Assembly: GCA_003290165.1 (NCBI GenBank)
Contig: QNQO01006212.1
Location: forward strand, 124,001 to 188,000
Source of the DNA: Berberis thunbergii
Taxonomy: Eukaryota; Streptophyta; Magnoliopsida; Ranunculales; Berberidaceae
Reading direction: 5' to 3'
Length of the DNA: 64,000 nucleotides
The stretch's first letter is position 1; each line of letters opens with the position of its first letter. The notes below the pieces were generated by a model. It did not search any database, was not told the origin of the DNA, and saw only the letters and a program-made list of their open reading frames with translations. A program made the translations under genes and the position numbers. Positions 10,369 through 22,434 of the stretch are shown piece by piece.

Positions 10369-10990
10369 TGCAGTTTGATGAATGGGTGCTTTCCCGAATC
10401 AAAATTTGCGCTTGTTCATGATGAAAACAAGGCAATCTGTGTCATGAACAATCTCTCTAATGAGGAGGCCTTGGCAATCTCCTACAGTATGGAACAAAGA
10501 AGTCTCAAACGAGCAAGAACGGGTGAAGGAGATTATGCAGACTCTGATTCTAGCACTGCTCAACTCCTCTTCAGTTAGTTCATCAACACAATGTGCAGGA
10601 GAAGAAAGTGTAGTGAGCATTGATCCTATAAACTCATCCCATCAGCTGATGCAAGCATAAGAAAATGAGGATGAGTTTGTCGACTTCATTAATTCAAAAT
10701 GCAAGCAGGTGGATGAAGAACAAAATGCAATTCCTGGGTTGCAGAAGGAGAAGAACTCGGCTATGGATCAGCTTCAAGTACCACTTTCTGACACTGCAAC
10801 GAAGTGTGCAAACTGATGACAGCAACATGATTATATTCTCGTAAACTATTCCCTCATTTGACTGGCCAGATGTTGCAGAAGTATCATGGACTACTCCGGA
10901 CTGGCAAGAATTCTTACTCCGAGATTTTCGTATGGCGATTACCCTGATCAAGATATATCGTTGTGTTCGAATTAGAGAATTACAAGTTCT
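10369..10990 (+). pseudogene. Possible NAC transcription-factor gene fragment (3' exon)
   Basis: Directly after a TGATGCAG acceptor the sequence reads FDEWVLSRI, which resembles the end of the NAC DNA-binding domain (D-W/E-WVLCRI) where NAC genes have their last intron. Downstream, out of frame with it, are acidic and Trp-containing stretches such as SFDWPDVAEVSW and TPDWQEFL (about 10855-10910), of the kind found in NAC C-terminal activation regions. The frame is broken several times and no upstream NAC exons are visible, so this is at best a pseudogene fragment. The assignment rests on one short motif and may be wrong. Confidence 0.35.
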
Positions 10991-11803
10991 ATCCATGGAT
11001 ATGCTCATCCATTGTTGTCAGCATATTTTCTAACATTTTGGCGCAATAAATTTTACACTGTGTAAGACGGTTGTCTTTCCAAAATATAAAACGAAAATGG
11101 CACTTTTAGACAATACACCACCTTTCCATAGTTGAATTAGCATTCAGAGTTCATATGGATGTCCATCCTTTATCTTTGTCTCAGAAATAGAATGCATTCA
11201 AGTTTTTAATAAGATACCTTAACAAGCAATTGCTTTTATAAGCAGACACAACATTCGAAGTATACAGATATGAGGATCAGACCTTGTTTGTTTGCAACTT
11301 GCAAGTTGAGGCCATTGACATTCACTGAAATATTGGTAGGTGAGCATGCATACAATTTGAAAACGGTTATCGTAAAGCCGAACTACTCATTGGAACCAAG
11401 TTCCCGACAGGAAGGCATGGAATATTGTGGCTAAGTTGCACAATTTGACAGGCTTGCTCTACATAATGCAGATTCCTAATGCTGATTCAAACAAGATGAT
11501 CATTCATTAGATGATCCCAAATTGTATGCCTAGATTGCATGTTTGGAGTTATGACATTTCCAAATTGGATTAAAAAGCTGTTAGTGGAAGATCGAAAATT
11601 TTCTGACGGATTTCCTCAACTCACAAGTATACATTTATACCAAAATTATTAATGTAATCCATACTAAAGATCTTTACAACCATTAATCAATTTTCTGGCT
11701 CAGGGTCATTTTTTTAAGTAAAACAGCATCCTAAAGATAGTCTAAAATATGAATAGAACTCTGAAGAGACTCACATAATGAAGACATGCTAGAACCGCAA
11801 TTT
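10991..11803. other. Intergenic stretch downstream of MFP1
   Basis: No gene recognised. Short open pieces near 11300-11640 have no family I can name. The last part is the 3' flank of MFP1 and should hold its 3' UTR. Confidence 0.4.
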
Positions 11804-14800
11804 CTATTGTAACTCTTCCGCGGGAGGAGGGCTACTCTTTCTCCTTCTTGTTTTCTTCAAAGCAACAGCAGCATTGCCTTCAACATTGCCACTCTTTTGC
11901 TGATGCACATCATTTACAGGACTTCTTGGCGAGTTTATCCGAGTCCGCAGCCGTAATATCTCACCCTTAGCTGATGCCAACTCCTCCTCAAGCTTCTTCC
12001 CTCTGTTATCCAAAGTCTCCCTCTCCTTGCCAAGCTTCCTTATAAGACTATGCGCATCTTCAACATCTTCCCGAGCTTTTTTTGCAATGTTTTTATGCTC
12101 CACCAGGGACTTGTAAAGCAGTTCCTTCTCACCTTCAAGACTTTCAATTCTAGAGTTGGCAATTTCTAGTTCTCTCGAAAACATTAATACATTCTTATTT
12201 ACCTCATCAAGTGACTTTGTAGCCTCTTCCAAGTCTGTTTCGAGATTCTGTCGTGCTTCCCTATCTTTCAAGATTTGTTTCTCCACTGCCTTCAGTTCTT
12301 TACTCAAAGACGCGGTAATGTTTCTCTCTTCTTTTAATTCATTTGCCATGCGTTCAACTTTCTTGTAGACATCCACCAGTTCCTTCTTTAAGCTTTCACG
12401 ATTCTCTGTCTCTCCTGCCAGTTCATCAGAAACAACTCGGAGCTCTTCTTTGGTTTTCTCTAGAGCTTTCTTAACTGAAACGAGCTCAGCTGACAATCCT
12501 TCTGAGGTTGATTTCGCCTCCTGCAGACGCTTCTTTAATGAATCTCGTGCTTCAGCAAACACAGTTTGCATCCTAGAAATTTCTGAAGTAAGAGCTTGAC
12601 ACGACTTTTTTGATTGGTCTAGTTGCTTTGACATATCAGAAGCTTCAGTTCTTGAAGTTTTTAGAGCTTCCTGTGCAATTCCCAGTTCGTGCTTCAGGCT
12701 CTTCACATTATCTACTTCCACCTCCAAAAGTCTCTTCGTCTCATCCCTTTCTTTAGTTAAATCACTAATTAAAGACTTGTGGATATTAACTTCATTGAGT
12801 GCATTTCTGAGCTTTTTGTCCAAGTGTTCAAGTTCAGAATCCCTTTTTCTCAAGAGCTCCGCATCTGAGGCAGCTTTGTTTTCTGCAGACGACTTCAGAT
12901 TGTCGTAGTCTCCCTGAAGGGATTGAAGTTTTTGTTGTATAGCATCTCGTTCAGAAGCTAATGAAGTTATTTTGTTATTTAGATCCTCCACAGTATAGAT
13001 CTTTGAATCTAATGCTTCTCTAGTCTTCAGGAGTTCCTCATTCAAAGAGTTGATTTCCAAATTCGCTTTTGTAAGATCTTCTTTTGTTCGCTTACGGATG
13101 AAATCTAAGTCAGTACACTGAGACTCCTTTTCCATGAGTGAGGAATTCAGCCTCTCTAGACTATTTTCCTTATCATTGACCTCCAAAGTCAGCAAATTTA
13201 TCCTGTCCTGCAAGATCTCCATTGATTTGAACTTCTCCTGAAGTTTCGCTTCAAGCATCTTATTATCATCCCTTGCTTTCACAAGGTTGTTATTAAGTGT
13301 ACCGATTTGGGCTTTGAGCTCCTCCAGTAACCTTTTCTCATTTAACAGCTCTCTTCCCAAGCCTGATATAGTACTGTTTGCTGAAGTCAATTGGTTTGTT
13401 AAAGAGAGCTGATCTTCCCTTGCCTTCTTAAGTTGCCGAGATCTTTCTTCCTGTTCATCGAATAATTGTTTCTTGAACTTCTTCTCCATCGAGACCATTG
13501 CTGCTTCGTTTTCATTCAATCTGTTCTTCAGCTGTACAACCCCAAATAGCGTTTAGAAAAGTTCAAAACTAGGCATATGGTAGAAGCAATGGTGTATGAC
13601 AGGAATTCTTTTTATAAAAGGGGCGTCTTTGTAAATCAATTTAAAAATTAGAAAGAAAAGTAAGAGGATGGTTATAAGTAAGAGTATACAGATTCAATTG
13701 TTGCCTCCGTGGCTATCTTCTCCTTCTGTGCCAATGTGTATAATGCACCAAGCACACCAGAGCCAACTATTCCAACCACATTCACAAGAAACAAAATTGG
13801 ATTTGATTGTTCTTCTAGCTGACTTAGCTGCTGCCACAAAGTTAACTATCTTAGAAAATTTTGCTTTTGCAGATGTTCAACACAAATTATAAACTTCTTA
13901 CTTGACAATGCTTCTAAAACATTAAAGTCAGTAGAGGTTCAGACCTTTGCAATTTTATTCTCTTTTGGCGTCGTTGTGTCGCGTTCTTCTGAAGATAAAA
14001 CAAAAATAAAAAACACATGTTAATGAAGGGTACACCAGAACCCCATCTAACTGCAAGAATGAAAAAACTAGTCCCCACTTTGTTTGATGTCAAGTCAACT
14101 GATTAAATTTAATATCTGCAACTATTCCAAATATAAGACATAAAATATAAGAGGTTAAAACGTGTATAGAAGATGTGTTTTGTCAGATGGTTTGGTAGAC
14201 CAAAATCATCAGGACATGAGATGTAGCTCTATGTTTTACGAGCTTTCAAAATTCTTTAAAACCATAGTATCTTCACTCTAAAATTGAGGAGTGTGGATAG
14301 GTCCAAGGATGGACTTTATGGTGCAAGGGACATTATTCCTCATGTTGTTGCATTATCCCAACAGAAGGGAAAAAAAAGGTGAATTGCAAAAAGGCTTCCC
14401 CCTCTATATTCTGCGGCCAGAGAATTCACCACATGATCTTCTTAAACTTATACTCATTTCTAAGGTTCTTGCAGACAGGGTTCAAATTCGTAAGACACAT
14501 CGCAATTCTTTTTTAAAACAGGTGAAAATGTTATAATATCTACATATCAAAATGTATCACATGATGAATTGCAAAAAAAAAAAAACTGCTTGAACATAGC
14601 GCACGACATAATCGTCCAAACAAATTTCTTATGCCCATGACATGAATAATACATATATCCTGTTAAAAATGTCTGCATGGATATGTGGTGGGTGTAGAAC
14701 TTAGGACCATGGTTCAAAATATCGTTGTCGCTTAGGACCATGGTTCAAAATATGGTTGTCACTAGGGGAGGGAATCCAATCCCGTTCTGTCCCGATTTTT

Positions 14801-17800
14801 TATGGGATTGATCAAACCCATCCTGATAGAGTGGGATGGGATCATGATGGAGATTTTCAATCCCATCCCATCCGAACTTAGGTTAGAAGTTAGACTTATA
14901 TTATCATGTGGTTTTACAACTAAACTTAAAAATCATGTGAGTGATGAAGATGGTCTTTATATGTGATGACTCGCTATAATGCTGACATTGTTGTGACTCA
15001 TAATTTTAGGGGAAGCCCATTATAATGGGCCAAGTCCCCTCACTCTTCTTTTGTTGTTGTTCCAATACCATCTCCAATATCTAAGAAGTTTGACGGAGGT
15101 CAGGTAGTATAAAAGAGGGACCTTGGCTATACATCCTCTCAAATGGTTGAATCCCACATAGTCAACAAAATTAAACCTTGAAAGAGTGTAAGAAATCGGG
15201 ACCGACCCCTTGACCCAGACCATTAATATTAACTAGTAGATTTTGAATCATGGTAATAGGGTCTCTGGGCAAATTCCCAGGCCTATATGCACATAAACAC
15301 TAGTAATATAACAATTAGTTCATGAACACAATATCCCACATTCACTAGAGTTCATTCAACAAAAAATTTTACCATATAGGGAGTAGGAAGAAGGAATGTG
15401 GAAGATATATGATCCAAGAGGAGTCAACCTAGGTGCAAATCAAAGATATGGGAATTCACACTCAGTGTCTCAATAAATATATGTGAATAAAACTACCAAT
15501 TGTGTGTTTTGTACTAACCTTCCTTAGTATCCAAGCACATGGATGGGTCTTCTTCTTCGCCGATTTTATTATTTTACAATAAAGTTATGCAATGAGGTAG
15601 ATAAATTTTCTTTATCTGTATGATATTAGTTAAGTACATATGAATATAGAATGGAACATGTATTAGCAAATTTTCTATTGTCTGTTGATCCCGTCTCGAA
15701 CCCGTTTGGGATTGGATGAGGTCGGGATGAGGTTTATCCATTTTCGATCCCAAACGAACGGGATGGGATAGGGATGAGGTCCATCCCGTCCCGTGCCCAC
15801 CTCTAGTTGTCAATGGGAAATATTGACCCTTGAGAAAAGGGAACGATACAACCCGTATTGTGGAGATTTCATCTAATATTTGTTTTGAATATCTTCACCT
15901 GAAATGGATAAATATCTAGGTAAATCGGGATACTTTGGACCATACTTAGGACAATGGGAATTCCATAAAAAATGAACTTTCCTTGCTAAATAAAATACAA
16001 CTGGACTAACTTTTCCCGTGCTCCGATGGAAGTTACCCTATTCCAAGTTCCCACAATCTCCCATAATCGAAATTTGTGCCTTGGGAACTCTATTAAAGAG
16101 TGTTCCTCTGTGTTGTCAAAGTCAATGAGCTTATCATGATTATGCATGAAAGACATAAATGGGAGAACAAATCTCAACCAGTACTTACCTGTCATGACAA
16201 TAATTATTGATTGCATTTATTATGTCCACCCTAAAACCTTGAATTGTACTGTATGCATTCTTTTGTGTAACCTTACAAATTTTAGGCAAATAGCCTAGAA
16301 TACAGGTTTGCAGAACATTTTTTATACTAAAAACGATCATCTTTCGTTGACAACAGAGAACCAAACCAGTAAAGCCAATACCTTTACATTTCAAAACCCA
16401 AATTTCAACGCCTCCCCCCCCCCCCCCCCCATAATACAAAAAAGCCACCAATCACCAAGACATTTCAAGACCCTCATCTACATAATAGATCCAAAAAAAA
16501 ACACCTAAAAACCCACCAAACTCATCTAAGAACTAGCAAACTTAGTCACAACCTTAGTCCCCTCCAACACTGCATGCGTCGCGAGCTCCCATCAAACAAA
16601 CCTCATAGCAGTCAAAATCTCCCTCGACGTGATCATAGGCTTCTTGTTATGCCTAGCGAGCTTGGATGACTCCCAAGCAAGCTTCTTGAAGATGTCGTTG
16701 ATGAAAGAGTTCATGATCCCCATGGCCTTCCTGGATATCCCGATATTCGGATGAAATTGCTTTAGGACCTTGAAGATGTAGATCTTATATGCCTCCACGC
16801 TTTTCTTCATGCGCTTCTTCTGCTTGTCAGAGGAAGCAGCCCAACGGAGGCTCAATTTTTCTCTACCTTCGGGGTTTCTTCTCCGCCACACTTCTTCTCT
16901 GTGGGTTTCTTCTCTGCCTTTGACGCCATTGAAGGGTTTTGAAGAGAGGGATTGGAAAAGATTTAGAGGGATTTGTGAAGGTTTGCAAAACATGGTTTGA
17001 TTCTGATTTAGTATGCATATGTTTTCTTGTCTGCACGATGGTCACCAAGTCCCAGTAATTCAACATCACCATCAATAAAGTTTTATCAAGATCTCCAGTA
17101 CCATTAAGTAATGTGATGGCTCCATGGATTTGTTTCTTTTTTGGGGGCATAGTGACAGTTAGCAATGACAGAGAATTTTTTTCAACTTCGGTCACTCGAG
17201 ACATAGCTATTCAATTAATTGCGATTCAACTATAGCTTTAACTATATCTCATTGAAAATGATAGATAACATATATGATATATTTGATATTATATCCTAAA
17301 ATCCACCATTATTCTAATTGAGCATCATTTGCAATATTCATAACTTTGAGGGAAGAGGAAAAACTTCGATAATGGGAATTTCAAGCTACAGTGCACTATT
17401 CATCATATTAAATTATATAAATTGAGTTAAAAAAATAAAAAGGTTAACAAATGTACATTTCTAAAGCTTGGGACGTAAATAAGCAAATTTGTTTCACCAA
17501 ATTTCATCAATTCCAACTTTCAAATATATACAATAAGTAACACACAACCAGATAATGCAGAAACTAACAGAATAAATGTAAACATAAAACAATTTGAGAC
17601 TCCATACACCAACAATCCATATAAAAAACTTAATTTCCTCAATTAAGATGGGAGAAGAACTTATACTTAACAAAAAAACTCAATGACATTTCTTTTAAAT
17701 AAACCACTTTCAACACATTTAACTTTAAATCTAGTTCATATTCCAACAATGCCCCATTTTAAGACCTCAACCACCAAATTCACTAATCCCTAAACCCCAG

Positions 17801-18159
17801 CATGATTTAAGTTTCAATTCAACTCAATTCATTCATTCTGATCAGAATATAAACACAAAAAGTATCGTTCATGGAATTCCAAAATAACCCCACTTACCTT
17901 TCACCAAAGTCTCAGCAGCTCTAGCTTTCAATTGCAAAAACGAAATTGAAGAGATACCCAGAGCCAAAATCGCCCTCCTTTTGCAGGACCCAGCCTCATT
18001 TTGCCTTTCGGGTCGATGCGAAGCCATAACCAGTGTCCTCTGCTTCTTGTTCTTAGCACTCCTAACATGAGAACAGGGGAAGATAGATGGAGAAGATGAA
18101 GAAGAGGACATGGTGGGGAGTGTACAAAAGGGGGAGTGTGCAAAGCAAGAGCTCCCCAT
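11804..18159 (-). CDS. MFP1: MAR-binding filament-like protein 1 (MFP1), four exons
   Basis: MFP1 is a plastid and thylakoid coiled-coil protein that binds matrix-attachment DNA and has been linked to nucleoid anchoring and starch granule initiation. Exons on the minus strand are 18159-17898, 13988-13945, 13830-13690 and 13531-11804, all with GT-AG borders; they sum to 2175 nt, 724 codons plus stop, close to the Arabidopsis length. Residues 1-80 are Ser-rich, transit-peptide-like, with [18 protein letters not shown] before AAETL. Exon 3 encodes a membrane segment ([23 protein letters not shown]). Exon 4 is 575 residues of nearly continuous heptad coiled coil ending in a basic [12 protein letters not shown] tail. 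The start is the ATG at 18159; the frame continues upstream only from a TTG. Intron 1 is 3.9 kb and contains a hAT element and an H2B pseudogene, which does not disturb the frame. Confidence 0.93.
14701..14762. repeat. 31-bp tandem duplication beside a hAT insertion
   Basis: Two consecutive 31-bp units (14701-14731 and 14732-14762) share TTAGGACCATGGTTCAAAAT and differ at two positions. The second unit ends with the GTTGTCAC that forms the left target duplication of the hAT element starting at 14763. Confidence 0.8.
14763..15805. mobile_element. Non-autonomous hAT element, 1043 bp, in MFP1 intron 1
   Basis: It starts TAGGGGAGGGAATCC and ends GTGCCCACCTCTA, degenerate complements, with an 8-bp target duplication GTTGTCAC / GTTGTCAA (7 of 8). 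Both subterminal regions are rich in GGGATGGGAT-type repeats. The interior has no transposase frame. It lies within the first intron of MFP1. Confidence 0.8.
16414..16430 (+). repeat. Homopolymer run of 17 C
   Basis: Seventeen C in a row within MFP1 intron 1. The exact length is likely to be unreliable in sequencing. Confidence 0.85.
16526..16929 (-). pseudogene. Histone H2B pseudogene inside MFP1 intron 1
   Basis: The start (ATG at 16929) reads [13 protein letters not shown], the usual plant H2B tail. After one or more frameshifts the core follows in the frame that includes [38 protein letters not shown] and [12 protein letters not shown] last frameshift at about 16590 moves to [13 protein letters not shown] and ends FASS plus stop at 16526, the canonical H2B C-terminus. 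H2B genes are normally intronless, so lack of introns does not prove retroposition. No poly-A tail is visible downstream. It has the same orientation as the host gene. Core substitutions (for example [13 protein letters not shown]) and the frameshifts mark it as dead. Confidence 0.9.
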
Positions 18160-18386
18160 TAAAGAACTCTTCAATCAATATAGCTTTTTAGAAGAAGCAC
18201 TTCATGTGTGAAGTGAAGTGAAGCGGAGATAAACAGATAACATGAAAATCAACTATATCTCAGTGGGGTTTTTGTTTTGAGTGTTGAAGAGACGATCTAT
18301 CTGTGTTTGGGGATGAAACTGAAAAATGACTACAAGGGTGTCTGGGTTTCAGGCTAATTACAGAATGTCAGATTCGTGGCAGTTAA

Positions 18387-18879
18387 TGGGGGTGGGCAAA
18401 AACCGATTTAAATTCGGTTAATTAAATCGATTTGGTAATCGAATCGAAATATGAGTAAAAAGAAAATAATTTAAACCGAATCGAACCGATTATAAACGGA
18501 ATCGACTGATTTATAACCGAACCGACCGATTAATTAGATATATATAAATAACTAAATAACAGGTAGGTGTCAATACCTGATTAGTGTAACAAATGTACTG
18601 TAGTACACCCTGTTGCACTGAATCACTATATTTTCTCAAAGTTTTCAATTTTGGGCTAAAAATTGGGTCTGTAAAAAAATTAGACATGTTTTAATGAAAG
18701 TCTTTCAAATGCTTGAGCCTGAAATTTCGGTCCAACCGAACCGAACCGATCCGAAATTCGGTTCAACCAAATTCATCGGTTTACAAATAAAAAATTCGGT
18801 TTCGATTTGGATTTTTGGCAAACCGAATGAAATCGGTTTGGAGCTCAAAACCGAACCGAACCGATATTGCCCACCCCTA
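18387..18879. mobile_element. hAT-type MITE (AACCGA-rich), 493 bp
   Basis: The ends are TGGGGGTGGGCAA and TTGCCCACCCCTA, with an 8-bp target duplication GCAGTTAA / GCAGTTAC (7 of 8). Both subterminal regions are arrays of AACCGA-type repeats in inverted arrangement. It lies about 230 bp upstream of the MFP1 start codon, so it is in or near the promoter region. Confidence 0.85.
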
Positions 18880-18906
18880 GCAGTTACTACCAGTCATTAT
18901 TTAGAT

Positions 18907-19070
18907 GAGCACTGCTACAGCGTACTGGGGGTTAGTCTGGTGTTTAGCTTGGTGCTATCTCCCACCATCCATTTTGTCTCGAGATAGGTGTTAAACTCAT
19001 CTCGAGGCAAAATAGACGGTGGGGGGTTAGCACCAGGCTAAACATCAGGCTAACCCCCGGTGCACTAAAG
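18907..19070. mobile_element. Foldback MITE of the GAGCTTTGCTA/AATTCTA family
   Basis: The left end GAGCACTGCTACAG and right end CACTAAAGAATT match, in reverse, the two ends of the elements at 30858, 34274 and 53751. The arms (GGGGGTTAG..CTGGTG and complement) fold around a TCTCGAGATAGG centre. No clear target duplication was found for this copy. Confidence 0.6.
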
Positions 19071-22000
19071 AATTGTGCACTGCAATTTTTTTTATTTTCT
19101 TTTTAAATAATTAGACTATTTTTTTCGTGTCATTGGCACTCCATATGCATTTTATATTTCAACAATTCTAGCCAGCCTTATTTGTCGGTTTTTTTGAATT
19201 TTTTCCGTCAACAAGTGATATTTGTGATTGTCTTTTAAAATATCACTTCATTTCAAGTATGTCTCCGATCTCTAAATTGATTTCTGGAATGTGAAGTGTG
19301 TTGATTTTGCTCGAAATACAAAATGAGTTTGCTTCTTTGTGACGAGGAGATGCTTCACGGTAATTAGGTCTCTGTCGTCAATTTGTCACATCAGCATAAA
19401 CTTGCACTTTTGGATGAACCAATGGCAAAATGCCACGTCAGGATTATTGTACATTTATCCACAATGCACCAATATTAGCAAGACCGCGACTTATTGGACC
19501 TTTTACTCGAAGCCCAAAATTTTTGGATCCGGATATTTTGGAGGGTTCAATTCAGCCCAAACCATCAATGAAACTCAAATGGCCCAACTTGCGGTTCTAG
19601 ATTGTTGATATACATTCTCAACAGTGAACAGTGAACTCTGAACATTTCAACCTGATCATTAGAACTTTTAGCCAAAATATTAGTTTTGGATCAAGTTTAA
19701 AATTCTGGAAGGAGTTTATAAATAAATTTGTTCGCCGAAGTATTTATTGAACGTTTGCGAACGCGCAAGATTAGCCATTAGCAGAAGATCAAAGACAGTC
19801 TCCAGAGCTAACACACAAGCATGGGCTGCCTAAATTAAGGAGACAGAAATTCTAGCCAGCCTGATTTGTTGGCTTGGCTGATTAGAATTACTTTTTTATC
19901 CCTTTTTTTTTAAGTGTTTGTGATCGTGGTTTAAAGAGGAGGGCAAAAAGTGTAAAAATGCCATCAGGCCGGTTAGACTTACTCGTCTAAACCTAATGTC
20001 AAGAATGGCATATGTTATCGTGGATCGAGCTTTGAAAGCATGATAATATCAACAATCTAATCGGCAAATTAATTCATTCACTTCTCGCTTGGATTATGTT
20101 TTTCCTAGTTGTAGCAACACACTTTGGCACCCCCGACAATCTAACACAAATACTATAGTCAATTCCATGAAATGGAGATTGATGTAAACTGGGAATATGA
20201 ATAGCTCCAAGGTTTTTATTCTAGAATTCACCGTGAGACGGACAGATATATATATTTTTTAATTATTATAAGAAAAGCAACAATAAAAGAAACTATTGTT
20301 AATTAAAGCACTACCATATGTTAAATGTTAAACACTATTAATAAACTTGTAGCTTTTCCAATAAACAAATCACATCATCAGAAACCTTTTCACTTTGTTT
20401 TTGTCAACAAATATTTTGAACAATTCGAGACTTTTTTTCGGAACATCTTTCAAGTTATATGACAGTGACTCAAAGCAACTCTCTTTTACTTTATTTTTTA
20501 ATTACTTTTTGTCACTTTAATTGGTATTTAAATGATTATTTACTCCATAAACTAATCAAACTTTGGCAATGTTGTTCCCACATAGTTTGGGTTCGACCTG
20601 GGATCTAATAATACCATTTGTCACTATTCAATCACTGAGTTATCACACCTTTGATTTCTATTTGACATCTTTCATTTTATATGATTCATGTCTAAACCGG
20701 AGTTCATGGTTTGAATGGTTGTTCTGATTCAAGCTTGAAGACTAGTCTCAAAGGATATATGACATAACAGACAGACTAATCAAATGGAACACTGTGGAAC
20801 GAGCCTTTGCAGACGAGCCCCACAGTCAGAAGCCTGAGTTAATGGGGTGAAGTCGGTCAGCGTGTTCAATGACCACAACATCAAGGTGATCAAGTACCAT
20901 GTCCTTGGAAAGCAACGTCATTAGTATGGATGCGAAAAATGGTGAGTTGAAGAAATTCACGTAACTGTTGAAAAAAATCACCGTCAGGATGTCAGATGCG
21001 GAGCACCATAATCAAATTCAGATACTATCCATTTAGGGTCCATCGTACAAACAGCAAGCTGTTTTGCGTTCAACTGGACCTGATTAAGTCGACTAACTCA
21101 TACAAAGTTGAAGAACATTGCATCTACCAACTAAATCCTTACATTCAGCACTATCCATGAACCAGGAAAAGTTAGAAGTACATGAGTTCATTAACACCAT
21201 GCCAACTGAAACACAGATGTATGGGATGCCTCGATAAGACCATTAAAGACTGATTCCATGTTGAGTTCATGGAACATGCCTGCAAGACTTGTTGCTAGAT
21301 CCAAAAAATTCTCTCTACCCACTAAGTGCCAAAGACGGGCGTTTACATTGACAACAATGACTTAACCTGGTTTCATGATTTCTTTAAGTCTCCTTTATTT
21401 TTCAAGAGACCAAAGGAAAGTATGTGAAGGGTTTCAGAAAAGGGGGCAACCCTACTACTCTAATTGTAACATGAGTGATGACTACGAAGCAAACGTTATC
21501 ATCCACAAAAAAGAAGAAAGATTTTGGAGTTGGAGAAGAATTGGTTAAGTCCAGAGTTGAGGATTAGTAAAACATAGAAGACATTCTCGTTTGGGAAAAT
21601 CTAATCGACGACATTGGGAAAATCTATTCCGTGCTGAACAACATACACGCCCAAGCGGTGACTGTGTTGGAATGTTTGGTGGTTTCTAAGGGTGATGAGT
21701 AATAAGGGAATCTCATTACAATGCAAAGAAAGGCCATTGCCTATGGTTTTCTTCACAGAAAGCTTAAGCAGAACTGAAAAATCATGGGTATGTGGTAAAA
21801 GTCACTCATCCTTGAAGCTATATATCATCAGGTATGACTATAGACCATCATCATCTTGTTCTTGTGAAGACTAGACTAAATTACTCGTTTCCTGCTGACA
21901 ACGATATCAAAAATCATCCCACACAACATGAAGGATAACGCGAAGCAAGGATGCCCATATCCACTACAAATTTTAAGAGAAAACCAGCATATAGATAAAA

Positions 22001-22434
22001 ACAGAACAAGTTACATAAAGATAGCTTATATTTATGTAATTTAGTAAACAGAGTGCAAAGGCTTATACATTACTCCTGCCAGAAGGTGAAAAAAGAGAAA
22101 AAGGAAATCTTGCAGAGGCAGGAACAGTAGAGTACTACCTCGCTTATCAAAATTACAAGATTAGAGGTCTTTAGCTTATACTGATTTCCTAATTATGCAA
22201 AAAAAAAAAAAAAAAAAGCAAAAACAGCCGACTACCATCCACCTCCCAAAATACTAGGAAAATGAAACATAACAAGTAAACGACGCAATGTACATAAAAG
22301 ATCATCCATGGCTGCTAATAGATTGACAAAGACAGCTCTTTGTAAACAGATGACCTACACGTTTACCTTCAGCATGCTTTCATCCTTCATGAACCTGCGA
22401 GCTAGATTGGGGAACAAAAACTGCAGTAGTACCT
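19071..22434. other. Intergenic region with no recognised gene
   Basis: Only short open frames. Around 20770-21540 the base composition is less AT-rich and looks like decayed coding sequence (for example SKLFCVQLDLIKSTNSYKVEEHCIYQLNPYI near 21050-21150, split here for description), but it matches no family I know. A 20-base A run lies at about 22199-22218. The segment from about 22000 is the 3' flank of the FLZ gene. Confidence 0.4.

Noticed and set aside
12156..12368. + strand frame inside MFP1 exon 4
   Set aside because: Antisense shadow of the coiled-coil exon.
16863..17204. 113-codon minus-strand frame upstream of the H2B pseudogene
   Set aside because: Its 3' half is the H2B tail in the wrong frame and the rest has no family resemblance.
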